In this document: positions 56,928 to 64,000 of the stretch, one piece after another
Layout of the letters: each line of letters starts with the position of its first letter
How positions within the stretch are numbered: position 1 is the first letter of the stretch
NCBI RefSeq assembly: GCF_012676905.1
Contig: NZ_CP051428.1
Span: 859,001 to 923,000, forward strand
Source: Paenibacillus albicereus
GTDB taxonomy: Bacteria > Bacillota > Bacilli > Paenibacillales > Paenibacillaceae
Direction: 5' to 3'
DNA: 64,000 bases
Notes under the pieces: model-generated
What the model saw: the letters and a program-made list of their open reading frames with translations, nothing else
Database searches by the model: none
Told to the model about the DNA's origin: nothing
Position numbers and translations under genes: made by a program

Positions 56928-57881
56928 ATGGAGCTGCGGCAGCTGTCCACGTTCCGAACGGTCGCGACGACGCTTAATTTCACCCGCGCCGCGGAAGCGC
57001 TGAACTATGTCCCGTCAAACGTCACGATGCAGATCAAGGCGCTGGAAGAGGAGCTCGGCGTCCGCCTCTTCGACCGTCTCGGCAAGCAGCTCGCGCTCAC
57101 CTCCGCGGGCAAGCGATTCCTGGCCCGCGCTCAGGACATTCTGGACACCGTGGAGGAAGCTCGCGGAGTCGTCCACGAAGAAGGAGAGGGACAGATCGGC
57201 GGCACGGTGACGATCAGCGCCAACGAAGTCCTTTGCGCCTACCGGCTTCCCGACGTGTTCCGCCGGTTCCGCGCGCGCTGTCCCGGCGCTCGCCTCCTCT
57301 TCCGCTCCGTGCCCAACCAGGAGCTCAGGCAGACGCTCTTCGATGGGAGCGCGGATGTCGTTTTCCTTCTGGAGGAGCCCATCCGCTCGTCGGCGCTCGC
57401 AGTCGAGTCGCTCCTGGGGGAGCCGTTCCGATTCTATGCTTCCCCGGACCACCCGCTCGCGACCCGGACCGGCCTGCGGCTGGATGACTTTCAAGGGGAG
57501 ACGTTCCTCACGAACGAAAGAGGCTGCATCTACCGGACGCTGTTTGATCGTGCTCTTGGAGCCGAAGGCGTCGACAGGGTCACCTACCTGGAGTTCCAGA
57601 GTGCCGAAGCGATCAAGCAATGCGCGATCGCTGGCATTGGAGTCGCGTTCCTGCCGGATCTAGCGGTCCAGACCGAGGCGGAGCGAGGCGAGCTCGTCGC
57701 CCTTCCGCGCCGGATTCCGGATCTGAATGTCCATACCCAGATGGCCTGGCACAAGGACAAGTGGCTCTCGCCTGCGCTCGCCGCCTTCATCGAAACGGCG
57801 AGGGAGGTGCTCGGCGGGGAACGGCAAGGCGCGCAGCCGTCAGGCGCCCCGTCCGGTTTGCCGGAGAGCCGCCGGATATGA
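56928..57881 (+). CDS. LysR family transcriptional regulator
   Basis: 317 residues. HTH: 'MELRQLSTFRTVATTLNFTRAAEALNYVPSNVTMQIKALEEELGVRLFDRLGKQLALTSAGKRFLARAQDIL'. The effector domain follows, with 'GGTVTISANEVLCAYRLPDVFRRFRARCPGARLLF' and 'AEAIKQCAIAGIGVAFLPDLAV'. The divergent alpha/beta hydrolase gene across a 133-base gap is the expected target; the gap contains an AT-rich stretch but no T-N11-A site I can single out. GGAGGGGGAG precedes the start. Confidence 0.95.
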   Translation: MELRQLSTFRTVATTLNFTRAAEALNYVPSNVTMQIKALEEELGVRLFDRLGKQLALTSAGKRFLARAQDILDTVEEARGVVHEEGEGQIGGTVTISANEVLCAYRLPDVFRRFRARCPGARLLFRSVPNQELRQTLFDGSADVVFLLEEPIRSSALAVESLLGEPFRFYASPDHPLATRTGLRLDDFQGETFLTNERGCIYRTLFDRALGAEGVDRVTYLEFQSAEAIKQCAIAGIGVAFLPDLAVQTEAERGELVALPRRIPDLNVHTQMAWHKDKWLSPALAAFIETAREVLGGERQGAQPSGAPSGLPESRRI

Positions 57882-57886
57882 TACCA

Positions 57887-57905
57887 TGTAACCAATATGG
57901 TTACA
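57887..57905. promoter_or_regulatory. 19-bp palindrome upstream of the FrnE-like gene
   Basis: TGTAACCAATATGGTTACA has perfect 7-bp arms and lies directly after a TATGAT hexamer (57877-57882) and 43 bases before the gene start. It is a strong candidate operator for a dimeric repressor (TetR, MarR or HxlR type). The regulator is not identified. Confidence 0.55.
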
Positions 57906-57947
57906 GTTCAAAAGGCGGCCGCAGCCGCCGGAAAGCGGGTCATGACG

Positions 57948-58679
57948 ATGAAGGTTGAGATTTGGTCGGACTATGCTTGTCCGTTCTGCTTTATCGGCAA
58001 AAGAAGATTCCAGGAGGCGCTCGACGCCTTCGAGCACAAGGACGGCGTCGAGGTCGTCTACCGCAGCTTCGAGCTCGATCCGTCCGCCGTCCACGAGCCG
58101 GGCCGCAGCATCCACGAGCTGCTCGCCGCCAAGTACGGCATGACGGCCGAAAAGGCCCGTCAGAGCAACGAGAGTCTCGGAGGGCAGGCGGCGCAGCTCG
58201 GACTCGACTTCGACTTCGAGTCGATGAAGCCGGGCAATACGTTCGATGCGCATCGCCTCATGGCTTGGGCCAAGGATCAAGGCAAGGGCGACGCGATGGC
58301 CGAGCGGCTGTTCAAAGCTTACTTCACGGACGGACTGCTGCTCGAGGACCGCAAGGCGCTGGAGGCGCTGGCGCAGGAGGCCGGCCTGTCCGCCGCGGAT
58401 GCGTCCGCGGTGCTGGCATCGGACCGCTACTTCGAGCAGGTGAGGGCGGAGGAGCAGGACGCGGCGCAGCTGGGCATCCAGGGCGTGCCGTTCTACGTGC
58501 TCGACCGCAAGTACGGCGTCTCGGGCGCGCAGCATCCCGACGCCTTCCTGCAGGTGCTTCGCCAGGCCTGGGAGGAGCGCGAGGCGGAAGCCGCGGGCGC
58601 GGCCCCCGAGTCGGCAGGCGATGCGGGCGCGGCTTGCGCTCCGGGCGACGAGGCGTGCGAGCTTCCGGAGCGGAGCTAG
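57948..58679 (+). CDS. DsbA family oxidoreductase, FrnE-like
   Basis: 243 residues. It starts MKVEIWSDYACPFCFIGKRRF, the standard FrnE opening, with the redox pair C11-PF-C14. It continues with 'NTFDAHRLMAWAKDQGKGDAMAERLFKAYFTDGLLLEDRKALEALAQEAGL' and the cis-Pro loop 'LGIQGVPFYVLDRKYGVSGAQHPDAFLQVLRQAW'. No signal peptide, so a cytosolic thiol-disulfide or isomerase-like enzyme, often induced by oxidative or electrophile stress. The tail carries two more cysteines. The start lacks a strong ribosome-binding site; ATG 57942 is an alternative. Confidence 0.92.
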   Translation: MKVEIWSDYACPFCFIGKRRFQEALDAFEHKDGVEVVYRSFELDPSAVHEPGRSIHELLAAKYGMTAEKARQSNESLGGQAAQLGLDFDFESMKPGNTFDAHRLMAWAKDQGKGDAMAERLFKAYFTDGLLLEDRKALEALAQEAGLSAADASAVLASDRYFEQVRAEEQDAAQLGIQGVPFYVLDRKYGVSGAQHPDAFLQVLRQAWEEREAEAAGAAPESAGDAGAACAPGDEACELPERS

Positions 58680-58720
58680 CCGGGCCGGGACGTCAGCAGC
58701 GATCGGAAGGCGGAAGAATG

Positions 58721-58771
58721 AAAGCGGGCTCGACACGTCCATGAAGAGGGACGGTTCGAGCCCGCTTTTTT
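58721..58771 (+). terminator. Terminator of the FrnE-like gene
   Basis: AAAGCGGGCTCGA and TCGAGCCCGCTTT flank an inner GTCC/GGAC stem, followed by further T. Confidence 0.9.
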
Positions 58772-58847
58772 GGCGCGCGGCTGCGTCTTGAAGACGGAAG
58801 AGAGGGAGAGGAGGGGCCAAGCTCCCCTCGGGCGCCGCTGCACCCTG

Positions 58848-58898
58848 AAAAGCCTTGCGCTTGAGAGCCCGGAAGGGGGCGGAGCGCAAGGCTTTTTT
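58848..58898 (-). terminator. Second bidirectional terminator, downstream of the ZIP transporter gene
   Basis: AAAAGCCTTGCGCT and AGCGCAAGGCTTTT, 14-bp perfect arms with A and T flanks. It lies 34 bases past the stop of the minus-strand ZIP gene. Confidence 0.88.
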
Positions 58899-58931
58899 CG
58901 GCACGCGCGAGGAGGACGGACCGGCTGGGCC

Positions 58932-59702
58932 TCAGCCGAGCGCATGCGTCATCGCGATCATCGTCAGCAGGCCGACGATGAACGAGAACGTCGCTACGCG
59001 CTCGTTGCCGTCGCCGTGGCTCTCGGGAATGAGCTCCTTGTACACGACGAACAGCATCGCTCCGGCCGCGAAGGCGAGTCCGTACGGGACGACCGTCTCG
59101 ATCGCCGCTACGAAGCTGACGCCGACAAGCGCGGCGATCAGCTCCAGCACGCCGGTGCCGATGGCCATGAGCACGGCGTAGCCGCGTCGCATGCCTTGGG
59201 TGATGAGGAACAGCGCCGTCAGGAAGCCCTCGGGGATGTTCTGCAGCCCGATGCTGATCGCGACGATCGGACCGAGCTGGGATTCGCTGCTCCCGTAGCT
59301 TACGCCGACGGACAGGCCCTCCGGCAGGTTGTGCAGCGCCATCGCCGTCAGGAACAGCATCGAGCTGCGGTCCATGCCGAGCCACCCGCGCCGCGCCGCG
59401 GTCGTGCCGGGCGACAGGTCCAGATCGGATTCATGGGACGGATCGGTATGGGGCAGGATGAGCTCCAGCAGCAGGAGCACGGTCGTGCCGAGCAGGATGC
59501 CGATCGTCAGCGTTCCCAGGTTCGACAGCTTGAGCGCGCTCGGGATGAGCCCGTACGTCGAGGCGGCGACCATGATGCCGGCCGTGAAGGCGAGCAGGAT
59601 GTCTTTGCCCCGATGGGTGATGTTCGTGATGAATAGAGCAGGCAGCGCGCCGATGACCGTGCACACCGCGGTCGCGAGGCTGCCGAGCAGAATAGGGTTC
59701 AT
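58932..59702 (-). CDS. ZIP family metal transporter
   Basis: 256 residues, eight membrane segments. The ZIP signatures are in helices 4 and 5: 'FLTAMALHNLPEGLSVGVSYG' (HNxPEG) and 'ISIGLQNIPEGFLTALFL' (QNxPEG). A His/Asp-containing loop 'LPHTDPSHESDLDLSPG' is in the usual variable-loop position. It probably imports zinc or another divalent metal (GufA/ZupT-like). The start at 59702 has AAGGAG on the minus strand; an upstream extension in the same frame lacks one. Confidence 0.93.
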   Translation of the reverse strand: MNPILLGSLATAVCTVIGALPALFITNITHRGKDILLAFTAGIMVAASTYGLIPSALKLSNLGTLTIGILLGTTVLLLLELILPHTDPSHESDLDLSPGTTAARRGWLGMDRSSMLFLTAMALHNLPEGLSVGVSYGSSESQLGPIVAISIGLQNIPEGFLTALFLITQGMRRGYAVLMAIGTGVLELIAALVGVSFVAAIETVVPYGLAFAAGAMLFVVYKELIPESHGDGNERVATFSFIVGLLTMIAMTHALG

Positions 59703-59877
59703 AGACGCTCCTTCGCTCCGGCCGATCGGCCGGTTAGGTCGTTTTGTAGGATATGCCGATAGGGGAATAATATGCCGAGGCCGAGGCTTCCTTCCCCGCC
59801 CGGCTCGGAGTACAATGAAGGCCATAGCCCGAGGAGCTTCCGGCCGCGCCGGACCCTCCGAAAGGAGTCCATGCCCG

Positions 59878-60507
59878 ATGCTCGATCAACTGATGTCCTA
59901 CATGACGGAAGAACGGCTGCTGGAGCTGCTCGAGCAGTACCGGTCCTATGGGCCGCTCCCCGGCATCCTGCTCCCCTTCCTCAAATCGTTCGTGCCCCCG
60001 CTGCCGACGCTGCTGCTCATCGGCACGAACGCGGCGGCTTACGGCCTGTGGGCCGGCTTCCTTTACTCCTGGATCGGACTCGTCGCCGGCTGCATGGCGA
60101 CGTTCCTGGCCGTGCGGGCCGCCTCCGGCCACCGCATCGCCCGGCGCTGGGCCGACAAGCCCAAGGTGAGGGCCAGCATGAGCTGGATCCGGCGCAACGC
60201 CTTCAGCTACGTGTTCGTCCTCAGCCTGTTCCCGGTCGGGCCGTTCGTGCTCGTCAACATGGCGGCGGCGGTATCCCGCATGGCGATCGGCCGCTTTTTC
60301 GCGGCGGTCGCCGTCGGCAAGGGCATCATGGCGCTGGTCGTCTCCTATGTCGGCCACGACGTCGGCCGCTTCTACCGCGACCCGCTGCAGCTCGCCTTCG
60401 TCGCGCTGTTCCTGTTCCTCTCCTGGGCGGCCTGCAAGGCGATCGAAAAGAAATTCATGAAGCCGGCGGAGGAAGGCGAGGAGCTGACATCCGTTTCCAT
60501 CCCCTGA
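59878..60507 (+). CDS. TVP38/TMEM64 (DedA-like) membrane protein
   Basis: 209 residues with about five membrane spans. The signature is 'GPLPGILLPFLKSFVPPLPTLLLIGTNAAAYGLWAGFLYSWIGLVAGCMATFLAVRAASGHRIARRW', followed by 'FSYVFVLSLFPVGPFVLVNMAAAVSRM' and 'AVGKGIMALVVSYVG'. Members of the DedA/TVP38 superfamily include lipid scramblases; the role here is unassigned. ATG 59878 has AAAGGAG ten bases upstream. The stop codon lies inside the terminator. Confidence 0.9.
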   Translation: MLDQLMSYMTEERLLELLEQYRSYGPLPGILLPFLKSFVPPLPTLLLIGTNAAAYGLWAGFLYSWIGLVAGCMATFLAVRAASGHRIARRWADKPKVRASMSWIRRNAFSYVFVLSLFPVGPFVLVNMAAAVSRMAIGRFFAAVAVGKGIMALVVSYVGHDVGRFYRDPLQLAFVALFLFLSWAACKAIEKKFMKPAEEGEELTSVSIP

Positions 60508-60530
60508 CAGACAGCTGTCAGGGGATTTGC
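60501..60530 (+). terminator. Terminator of the TVP38 gene
   Basis: CCCCTGACAG, loop ACAG, CTGTCAGGGG, then a weak T-rich tail (ATTTGC). The stop codon is in the left arm. Confidence 0.7.
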
Positions 60531-60657
60531 TTTAGTATAAAACTATTACCGAAGACATCCGTCTGCGGGCTGATTTTGCAGGCGGGGGTCGTGGCTATAA
60601 TGATGAAGGACGCGTCCCGCGAGCGGGACGCAAGCAGGAAAGGGAGAGGATCAACGG

Positions 60658-62304
60658 ATGAAGCAACAAGCGACCGGCAAGCCCGTCGGGCTCGTCATCG
60701 CCGGGCTGCTGCTCGGCATGCTCATGGCCTCGATGGACCAGACGATCGTCTCGACCGCCATGGGAACGATTGTAGGCGAGCTCGGCGGCCTCGACAAGTT
60801 CGTCTGGGTCACCTCCGCGTACATGGTGGCCGAGATGGCGGGCATGCCGATCTTCGGCAAGCTGTCGGATATGTACGGACGCAAGCGGTTTTTCGTATTC
60901 GGACTCATCGTCTTCATGATCGGATCGGCCCTCTGCGGCACGGCCGCCTCGATCGAGCAGCTGGCGCTGTACCGGGCCATCCAGGGCATCGGCGGGGGCG
61001 CGATGATTCCGGTCGCCTTCACCATCATGTTCGACGCGGTGCCGGCGGAGCAGCGCGGCAAGCTCGGCGGCCTGTTCGGGGCCGTATTCGGATTGTCCAG
61101 CATCTTCGGGCCGCTGCTCGGAGCGTATATCACGGACTACATCCACTGGAACTGGATCTTCTACATCAACCTGCCGCTCGGCCTGATCTCCCTGATCTTC
61201 GTCTGGGGCTTCTACCGCGAATCGCAGAAGCACAGCCGCCAGAGCATCGACTGGGGCGGGGCGGCGACGCTCATCGGGGCGGTCGTCTGCCTCATCTTCG
61301 CGCTCGAGCTCGGCGGCAAGACGATCGGCGGCACGACGTACGGCTGGGATTCCGCGCCGATCCTCGGGCTGTTCGGCGGCTTCGCCGTGCTGACGGTGCT
61401 GTTCGTGCTGTTCGAGCTGCGGGCCAAGGAGCCGATCATCACGTTCCGCATGTTCCGCAGCCGCGTCTACGCCTCGAGCAATCTCGTCGGCATCTTCGCC
61501 GGCGCGGCGTTCATCTCCGCCTCGATGTACATCCCGATCTTCATCTCCGGCGTCATGGGCGGCAAAGCGACCAATTCGGGCCTCGTGCTGCTGCCGATGA
61601 TGGTCGGCTCCGTCGTCACGGCGACGCTGGGCGGCTTCTTGATGACGAAGTTCAAATACCGCACGCTGATGATTCCGACGCTGGCGCTGCTCGTGGTCGG
61701 CCTCGCGCTGCTGACGACGATCGGCAGCGGCACGAACATCTGGGTGCTGCGCCTGTTCATGGTGCTCGTCGGCCTCGGCATCGGCGCGTCGTTCTCCGTG
61801 CTGAGCAACGCCTGCATGTTCTCGGTGCCGGTCCAGGACCGCGGCTCGGCGAGCTCGACGCTGAGCTTCCTGCGCACGCTCGGCATGGCGCTCGGCATCA
61901 CGGTGTTCGGCATCATCCAGAGCCACCTGTTCACGCGCAAGCTGGAAACGGCGCTCGGCGGCGCGGCCGGCGGCGGCCAGCCGGGAGCGGCGGCCGGCGC
62001 GGATGCGGCCGGAGCGGCGGGCACCGCCGGCGGAGCGGTCGCTGGCGCGGCCGATGGAGCGGGCCTGCCCGGCTTCTCGCTGCATGATCCGCGCGAGCTG
62101 ATGGACCCGGCCCTGCGCGCCCAGATTCCGCCGGATCTGCTCGAGCGGATCACGGACGGCCTGTCCTCGTCGATCGTGCAGACGTTCGCGTGGGCGATCG
62201 TGCCGGCGGCGCTTGCGCTGCTGTGCGCCTTCTTCATGGGCAACGGCAAGATGGACCCTCAAGCCGTCGCCGAGCAGGAGCGCGAATACGCTTCGGCGCA
62301 TTGA
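60658..62304 (+). CDS. MFS drug exporter, DHA2 (EmrB/QacA) family
   Basis: 548 residues, 14 membrane segments. Motif D1/A: 'LLGMLMASMDQTIVSTAMGTI' and 'GKLSDMYGRKRFFVFGL'; motif C: 'AVFGLSSIFGPLLGAYITDYIHWNWIFYINLPLGLISL'. These define the EmrB/QacA group of proton-coupled multidrug exporters. The last extracellular loop (residues ~435-470) has an Ala/Gly-rich low-complexity insert before 'RIDDPRELM'-like sequence (here HDPRELMDPALRAQIPPDLL). A GGGAGAGG site precedes the ATG. Monocistronic; a terminator follows. Confidence 0.94.
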   Translation: MKQQATGKPVGLVIAGLLLGMLMASMDQTIVSTAMGTIVGELGGLDKFVWVTSAYMVAEMAGMPIFGKLSDMYGRKRFFVFGLIVFMIGSALCGTAASIEQLALYRAIQGIGGGAMIPVAFTIMFDAVPAEQRGKLGGLFGAVFGLSSIFGPLLGAYITDYIHWNWIFYINLPLGLISLIFVWGFYRESQKHSRQSIDWGGAATLIGAVVCLIFALELGGKTIGGTTYGWDSAPILGLFGGFAVLTVLFVLFELRAKEPIITFRMFRSRVYASSNLVGIFAGAAFISASMYIPIFISGVMGGKATNSGLVLLPMMVGSVVTATLGGFLMTKFKYRTLMIPTLALLVVGLALLTTIGSGTNIWVLRLFMVLVGLGIGASFSVLSNACMFSVPVQDRGSASSTLSFLRTLGMALGITVFGIIQSHLFTRKLETALGGAAGGGQPGAAAGADAAGAAGTAGGAVAGAADGAGLPGFSLHDPRELMDPALRAQIPPDLLERITDGLSSSIVQTFAWAIVPAALALLCAFFMGNGKMDPQAVAEQEREYASAH

Positions 62305-62342
62305 CGGCTTGCTCGCGGCTCGCGCATTCGGGCCGATTCCGG

Positions 62343-62382
62343 ACCGGGCACGGCAGGATGCTTCCTGCCGTGCCCGGTTTTT
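62343..62382 (+). terminator. Terminator of the DHA2 exporter gene
   Basis: ACCGGGCACGGCAGG, a six-base loop, CCTGCCGTGCCCGGT and T-run. A perfect 15-bp stem. Confidence 0.95.
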
Positions 62383-62533
62383 TCGTTGGGGCGAGCGGGC
62401 CGCTGTGGTATGCTGGGAGGACGCGCTTCCCATCCGCCGCACGAGCCCGCATGTGCTCGCCCGGCCCGAATCGGCGGGCCCGAGCCGCCGCATGAGCACG
62501 CGAATTTTTCCCTGAAAGAGGCTTGACCATCCC

Positions 62534-63739
62534 ATGCATCTGCACCAACAGCCGCAGCCGCATGCGCAGCCGCGCACCTCGGCGCTCAAGGCGTACAACT
62601 TTCTTTACTTCTCCCTGCTGGCCGTGTTCGTGTCGTTCATGCCCGTCTATCTGGATCAAAAAGGCCTGACCCCGATGCAGATCGGGCTCATCACCGGCAC
62701 CGGCGGCTTCGTCACGATCGTCGCCCAGCCGCTGTGGGGCATGATCAGCGACCGGTTGCGCACGGTGCGCAAGATCATGCTGCTGCTCACCGCCTGCTCG
62801 GCCGTCGTCGGCTATTTCCTATACGGAGCCGCCAGCTTCCCGTTGCTGCTCGGCCTGGCGATGCTGCTGTACTTCTGCCTCATGCCGGTCGACCCCCTGC
62901 TCGAAAGCCTGAACTTCCGCACGGCGGAAGACCGCGGCCTCAGCTACGGCTCGATCCGCACCTACGGCGCATTCGGCTATGCCGTCATGTCGCTGGCCGT
63001 CGGCTACATCATGTCCGGCTTCGGCGCATCCAGCCTCGGCCTGACGTTCGCCGCCGTCGGCGCGGCCTGCCTGCTTGCCGGCTTCCTCATGCCGGATGCC
63101 GCCGCTTCCGGAGAGCCGGTGCGGCTGGCCAGCCTGGCCGGATTCCTGCGGAACCGCCAGACGGGCCTGTTCCTGCTGCTGATCTTCATCAGCGCCGTTC
63201 CGCAGCGTGTCAACGACACCTTCCTCGGCGTCTACATCGGCTCGCTCGGAGGCGGGCCGGAGCTGCTCGGCCAAGCCTGGTTCCTTGCGGCGGGCAGCGA
63301 GATCGCGGTATTCGCGCTCAGCTTCTGGTGGCTGCGGCGCGGCCGGGAGCTGCTGCTCATCTCCATCGCCGGCTTCTTCTATTTCATCCGCTTTTTCCTG
63401 AGCGCTTGGATCACCGAGCCGTTCGGGCTCGTCCTGCTGCAGCTGCTGCAGATCGTCACGTTCCCGGTGTTCTACTCGGCGGCGATCCAGTACCTGTACC
63501 GGATCGTGCCGCAGGAGTGGCGGGCGACCGGACAGACGGTGCTGGCGCTGCTGTTCTTCGGCGTGTCCGGCATCGTCGCCTCCTACGCCGGCGGCTGGCT
63601 GTTCGACCGGTTCGGCGGGCAGACGATGTATCTGTATATGTCGGGCCTGTCCCTGCTCGGGCTGCTGCTCGGCCTGACGCTGTCCCGCAGGCGCGGCGAA
63701 CGAAGCGGGGAAGACGGGCCTGCCGCGGCGAACGGCTGA
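62534..63739 (+). CDS. MFS transporter, LacY / PPP-like group
   Basis: 401 residues, 12 spans. It begins after a His/Gln-rich head: 'ALKAYNFLYFSLLAVFVSFMPVYLDQKGLTPMQIGLITGTGGFVTIVAQPLWGMISDRLRTVRKIML', then 'YGSIRTYGAFGYAVMSLAVGYIM' and 'QEWRATGQTVLALLFFGVSGIVASYAGGWLFDRFGGQTMYLY'. The YGSIRxYGAxG(Y/F) block is typical of the MFS_1-like (PF12832) group, which includes nucleoside, sugar and phenylpropionate carriers. The substrate is unknown. The ribosome-binding site (AAAGAGG) is rather distant, so the exact start is less sure. Confidence 0.9.
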   Translation: MHLHQQPQPHAQPRTSALKAYNFLYFSLLAVFVSFMPVYLDQKGLTPMQIGLITGTGGFVTIVAQPLWGMISDRLRTVRKIMLLLTACSAVVGYFLYGAASFPLLLGLAMLLYFCLMPVDPLLESLNFRTAEDRGLSYGSIRTYGAFGYAVMSLAVGYIMSGFGASSLGLTFAAVGAACLLAGFLMPDAAASGEPVRLASLAGFLRNRQTGLFLLLIFISAVPQRVNDTFLGVYIGSLGGGPELLGQAWFLAAGSEIAVFALSFWWLRRGRELLLISIAGFFYFIRFFLSAWITEPFGLVLLQLLQIVTFPVFYSAAIQYLYRIVPQEWRATGQTVLALLFFGVSGIVASYAGGWLFDRFGGQTMYLYMSGLSLLGLLLGLTLSRRRGERSGEDGPAAANG

Positions 63740-63819
63740 CGTAGCGAGGCGTAGGCGAGCTTCAGCGACATTCGAGAAGGACAAGCCGCGAGCCGGTTTG
63801 GAGCTGCGGCCTGATCCGC

Positions 63820-64000
63820 TCAGGCTCGGTCGTAATAGCAGCGGAACTTATCCACCGGCATGTGCCAGACACGGACATCCTGCCGCTTGAGCGCCCGCAG
63901 CCGGCGATGGAGCTCCAGCGCTCCGCCTCCTCCCGTATCCGCGAGGCTCGCGTCCGCTGCGGTCGGAGGCGAGCTGTCCGTCATCGCGCTGACGAGATCG
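63820..64000 (-). CDS. C-terminal end of an unidentified protein, partial
   Basis: Reading leftwards from the right edge, the frame is open to TGA at 63820-63822. The last residues are ...ALELHRRLRALKRQDVRVWH, then MPVDKFRCYYDRA. The upstream part is Ala/Gly/Ser-rich. I do not recognise the family. Codon use fits the neighbouring genes. The rest of the gene lies beyond the window. Confidence 0.5.
   Translation of the reverse strand, partial: DLVSAMTDSSPPTAADASLADTGGGGALELHRRLRALKRQDVRVWHMPVDKFRCYYDRA

Noticed and set aside
58719-58745. A nine-codon frame with a GGCGGAAGA site after the FrnE-like gene
   Set aside because: It lies inside the terminator stem and is too short to support.

Overview
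The window looks like a chromosomal piece of a high-GC endospore-forming Firmicute of the Paenibacillaceae (Paenibacillus or Cohnella type). The reasons are GC-rich genes with strong GGAGG ribosome-binding sites, secreted proteins with copper-amine-oxidase-N-like stalk domains, a CBM56-like glucan-binding tail, a PdaA-type spore-cortex deacetylase, two complete binding-protein-dependent sugar ABC transporters, and sigma-A promoters with CcpA (cre)-like sites. The genus is an inference from protein character; there is no rRNA or tRNA gene here. About 45 protein genes are supported.

Layout. 1-3.5 kb: the end of a glucan-binding secreted protein, then two type I-C-like CRISPR arrays, both read on the minus strand with their leaders on the right, and no intact cas gene. 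Between them lie an apparent 29-codon remnant of a cas6-like gene and an AT-richer class II Fic gene. 3.5-16.3 kb: mixed housekeeping and accessory genes (stalk-domain protein, GNAT, LLM flavin oxidoreductase, a GrpB-ANT(6)-like fusion, DUF4362 lipoprotein, Dabb and histidine-phosphatase proteins, GH13 oligo-1,6-glucosidase, and a tandem family of three related membrane proteins). 16.5-29.2 kb: a sugar ABC transporter; 1.6 kb of non-coding tandem repeats (periods about 37, 52 and 46-47 bp); and an amino-sugar operon DUF4127-nanE-rpiR-ROK kinase-FAD oxidoreductase, followed by a secreted protein of unknown role.

29.4-38.4 kb, minus strand: a 1562-residue YVTN-propeller/DUF11-like repeat protein without a visible signal peptide, a second sugar ABC transporter under a promoter overlapped by a cre-like site, and an ArsR-type regulator with an extra C-terminal domain. 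38.6-46.3 kb: a sulfonate locus. A DNA-binding HTH domain fused to a sulfonate-binding-protein-like domain is divergent from ssuA-ssuD-ssuC-ssuB, which is followed by an AprAB-like flavoprotein/ferredoxin pair with its own promoter and a leader terminator. Three promoter regions of this locus share a GGAAT-containing motif. A SulP permease follows after a PadR-DUF1048-DUF1048-ABC exporter operon.

51-64 kb: a secreted protein with two histidine-bearing helical repeats and a stalk domain, a small lipoprotein, a DnaA-box cluster ahead of pdaA, an SRPBCC/ArsR pair, an acyltransferase/hydrolase divergent from a LysR regulator, a FrnE-like DsbA protein, a ZIP transporter, a TVP38 membrane protein, two MFS transporters and a truncated gene at the right edge.

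The least conventional parts are the cas-less twin CRISPR arrays with matching leaders, the HTH/binding-protein fusion with its shared operator-like motif and redox pair, the 52-bp tandem repeat, and the repeat-extended ROK kinase.
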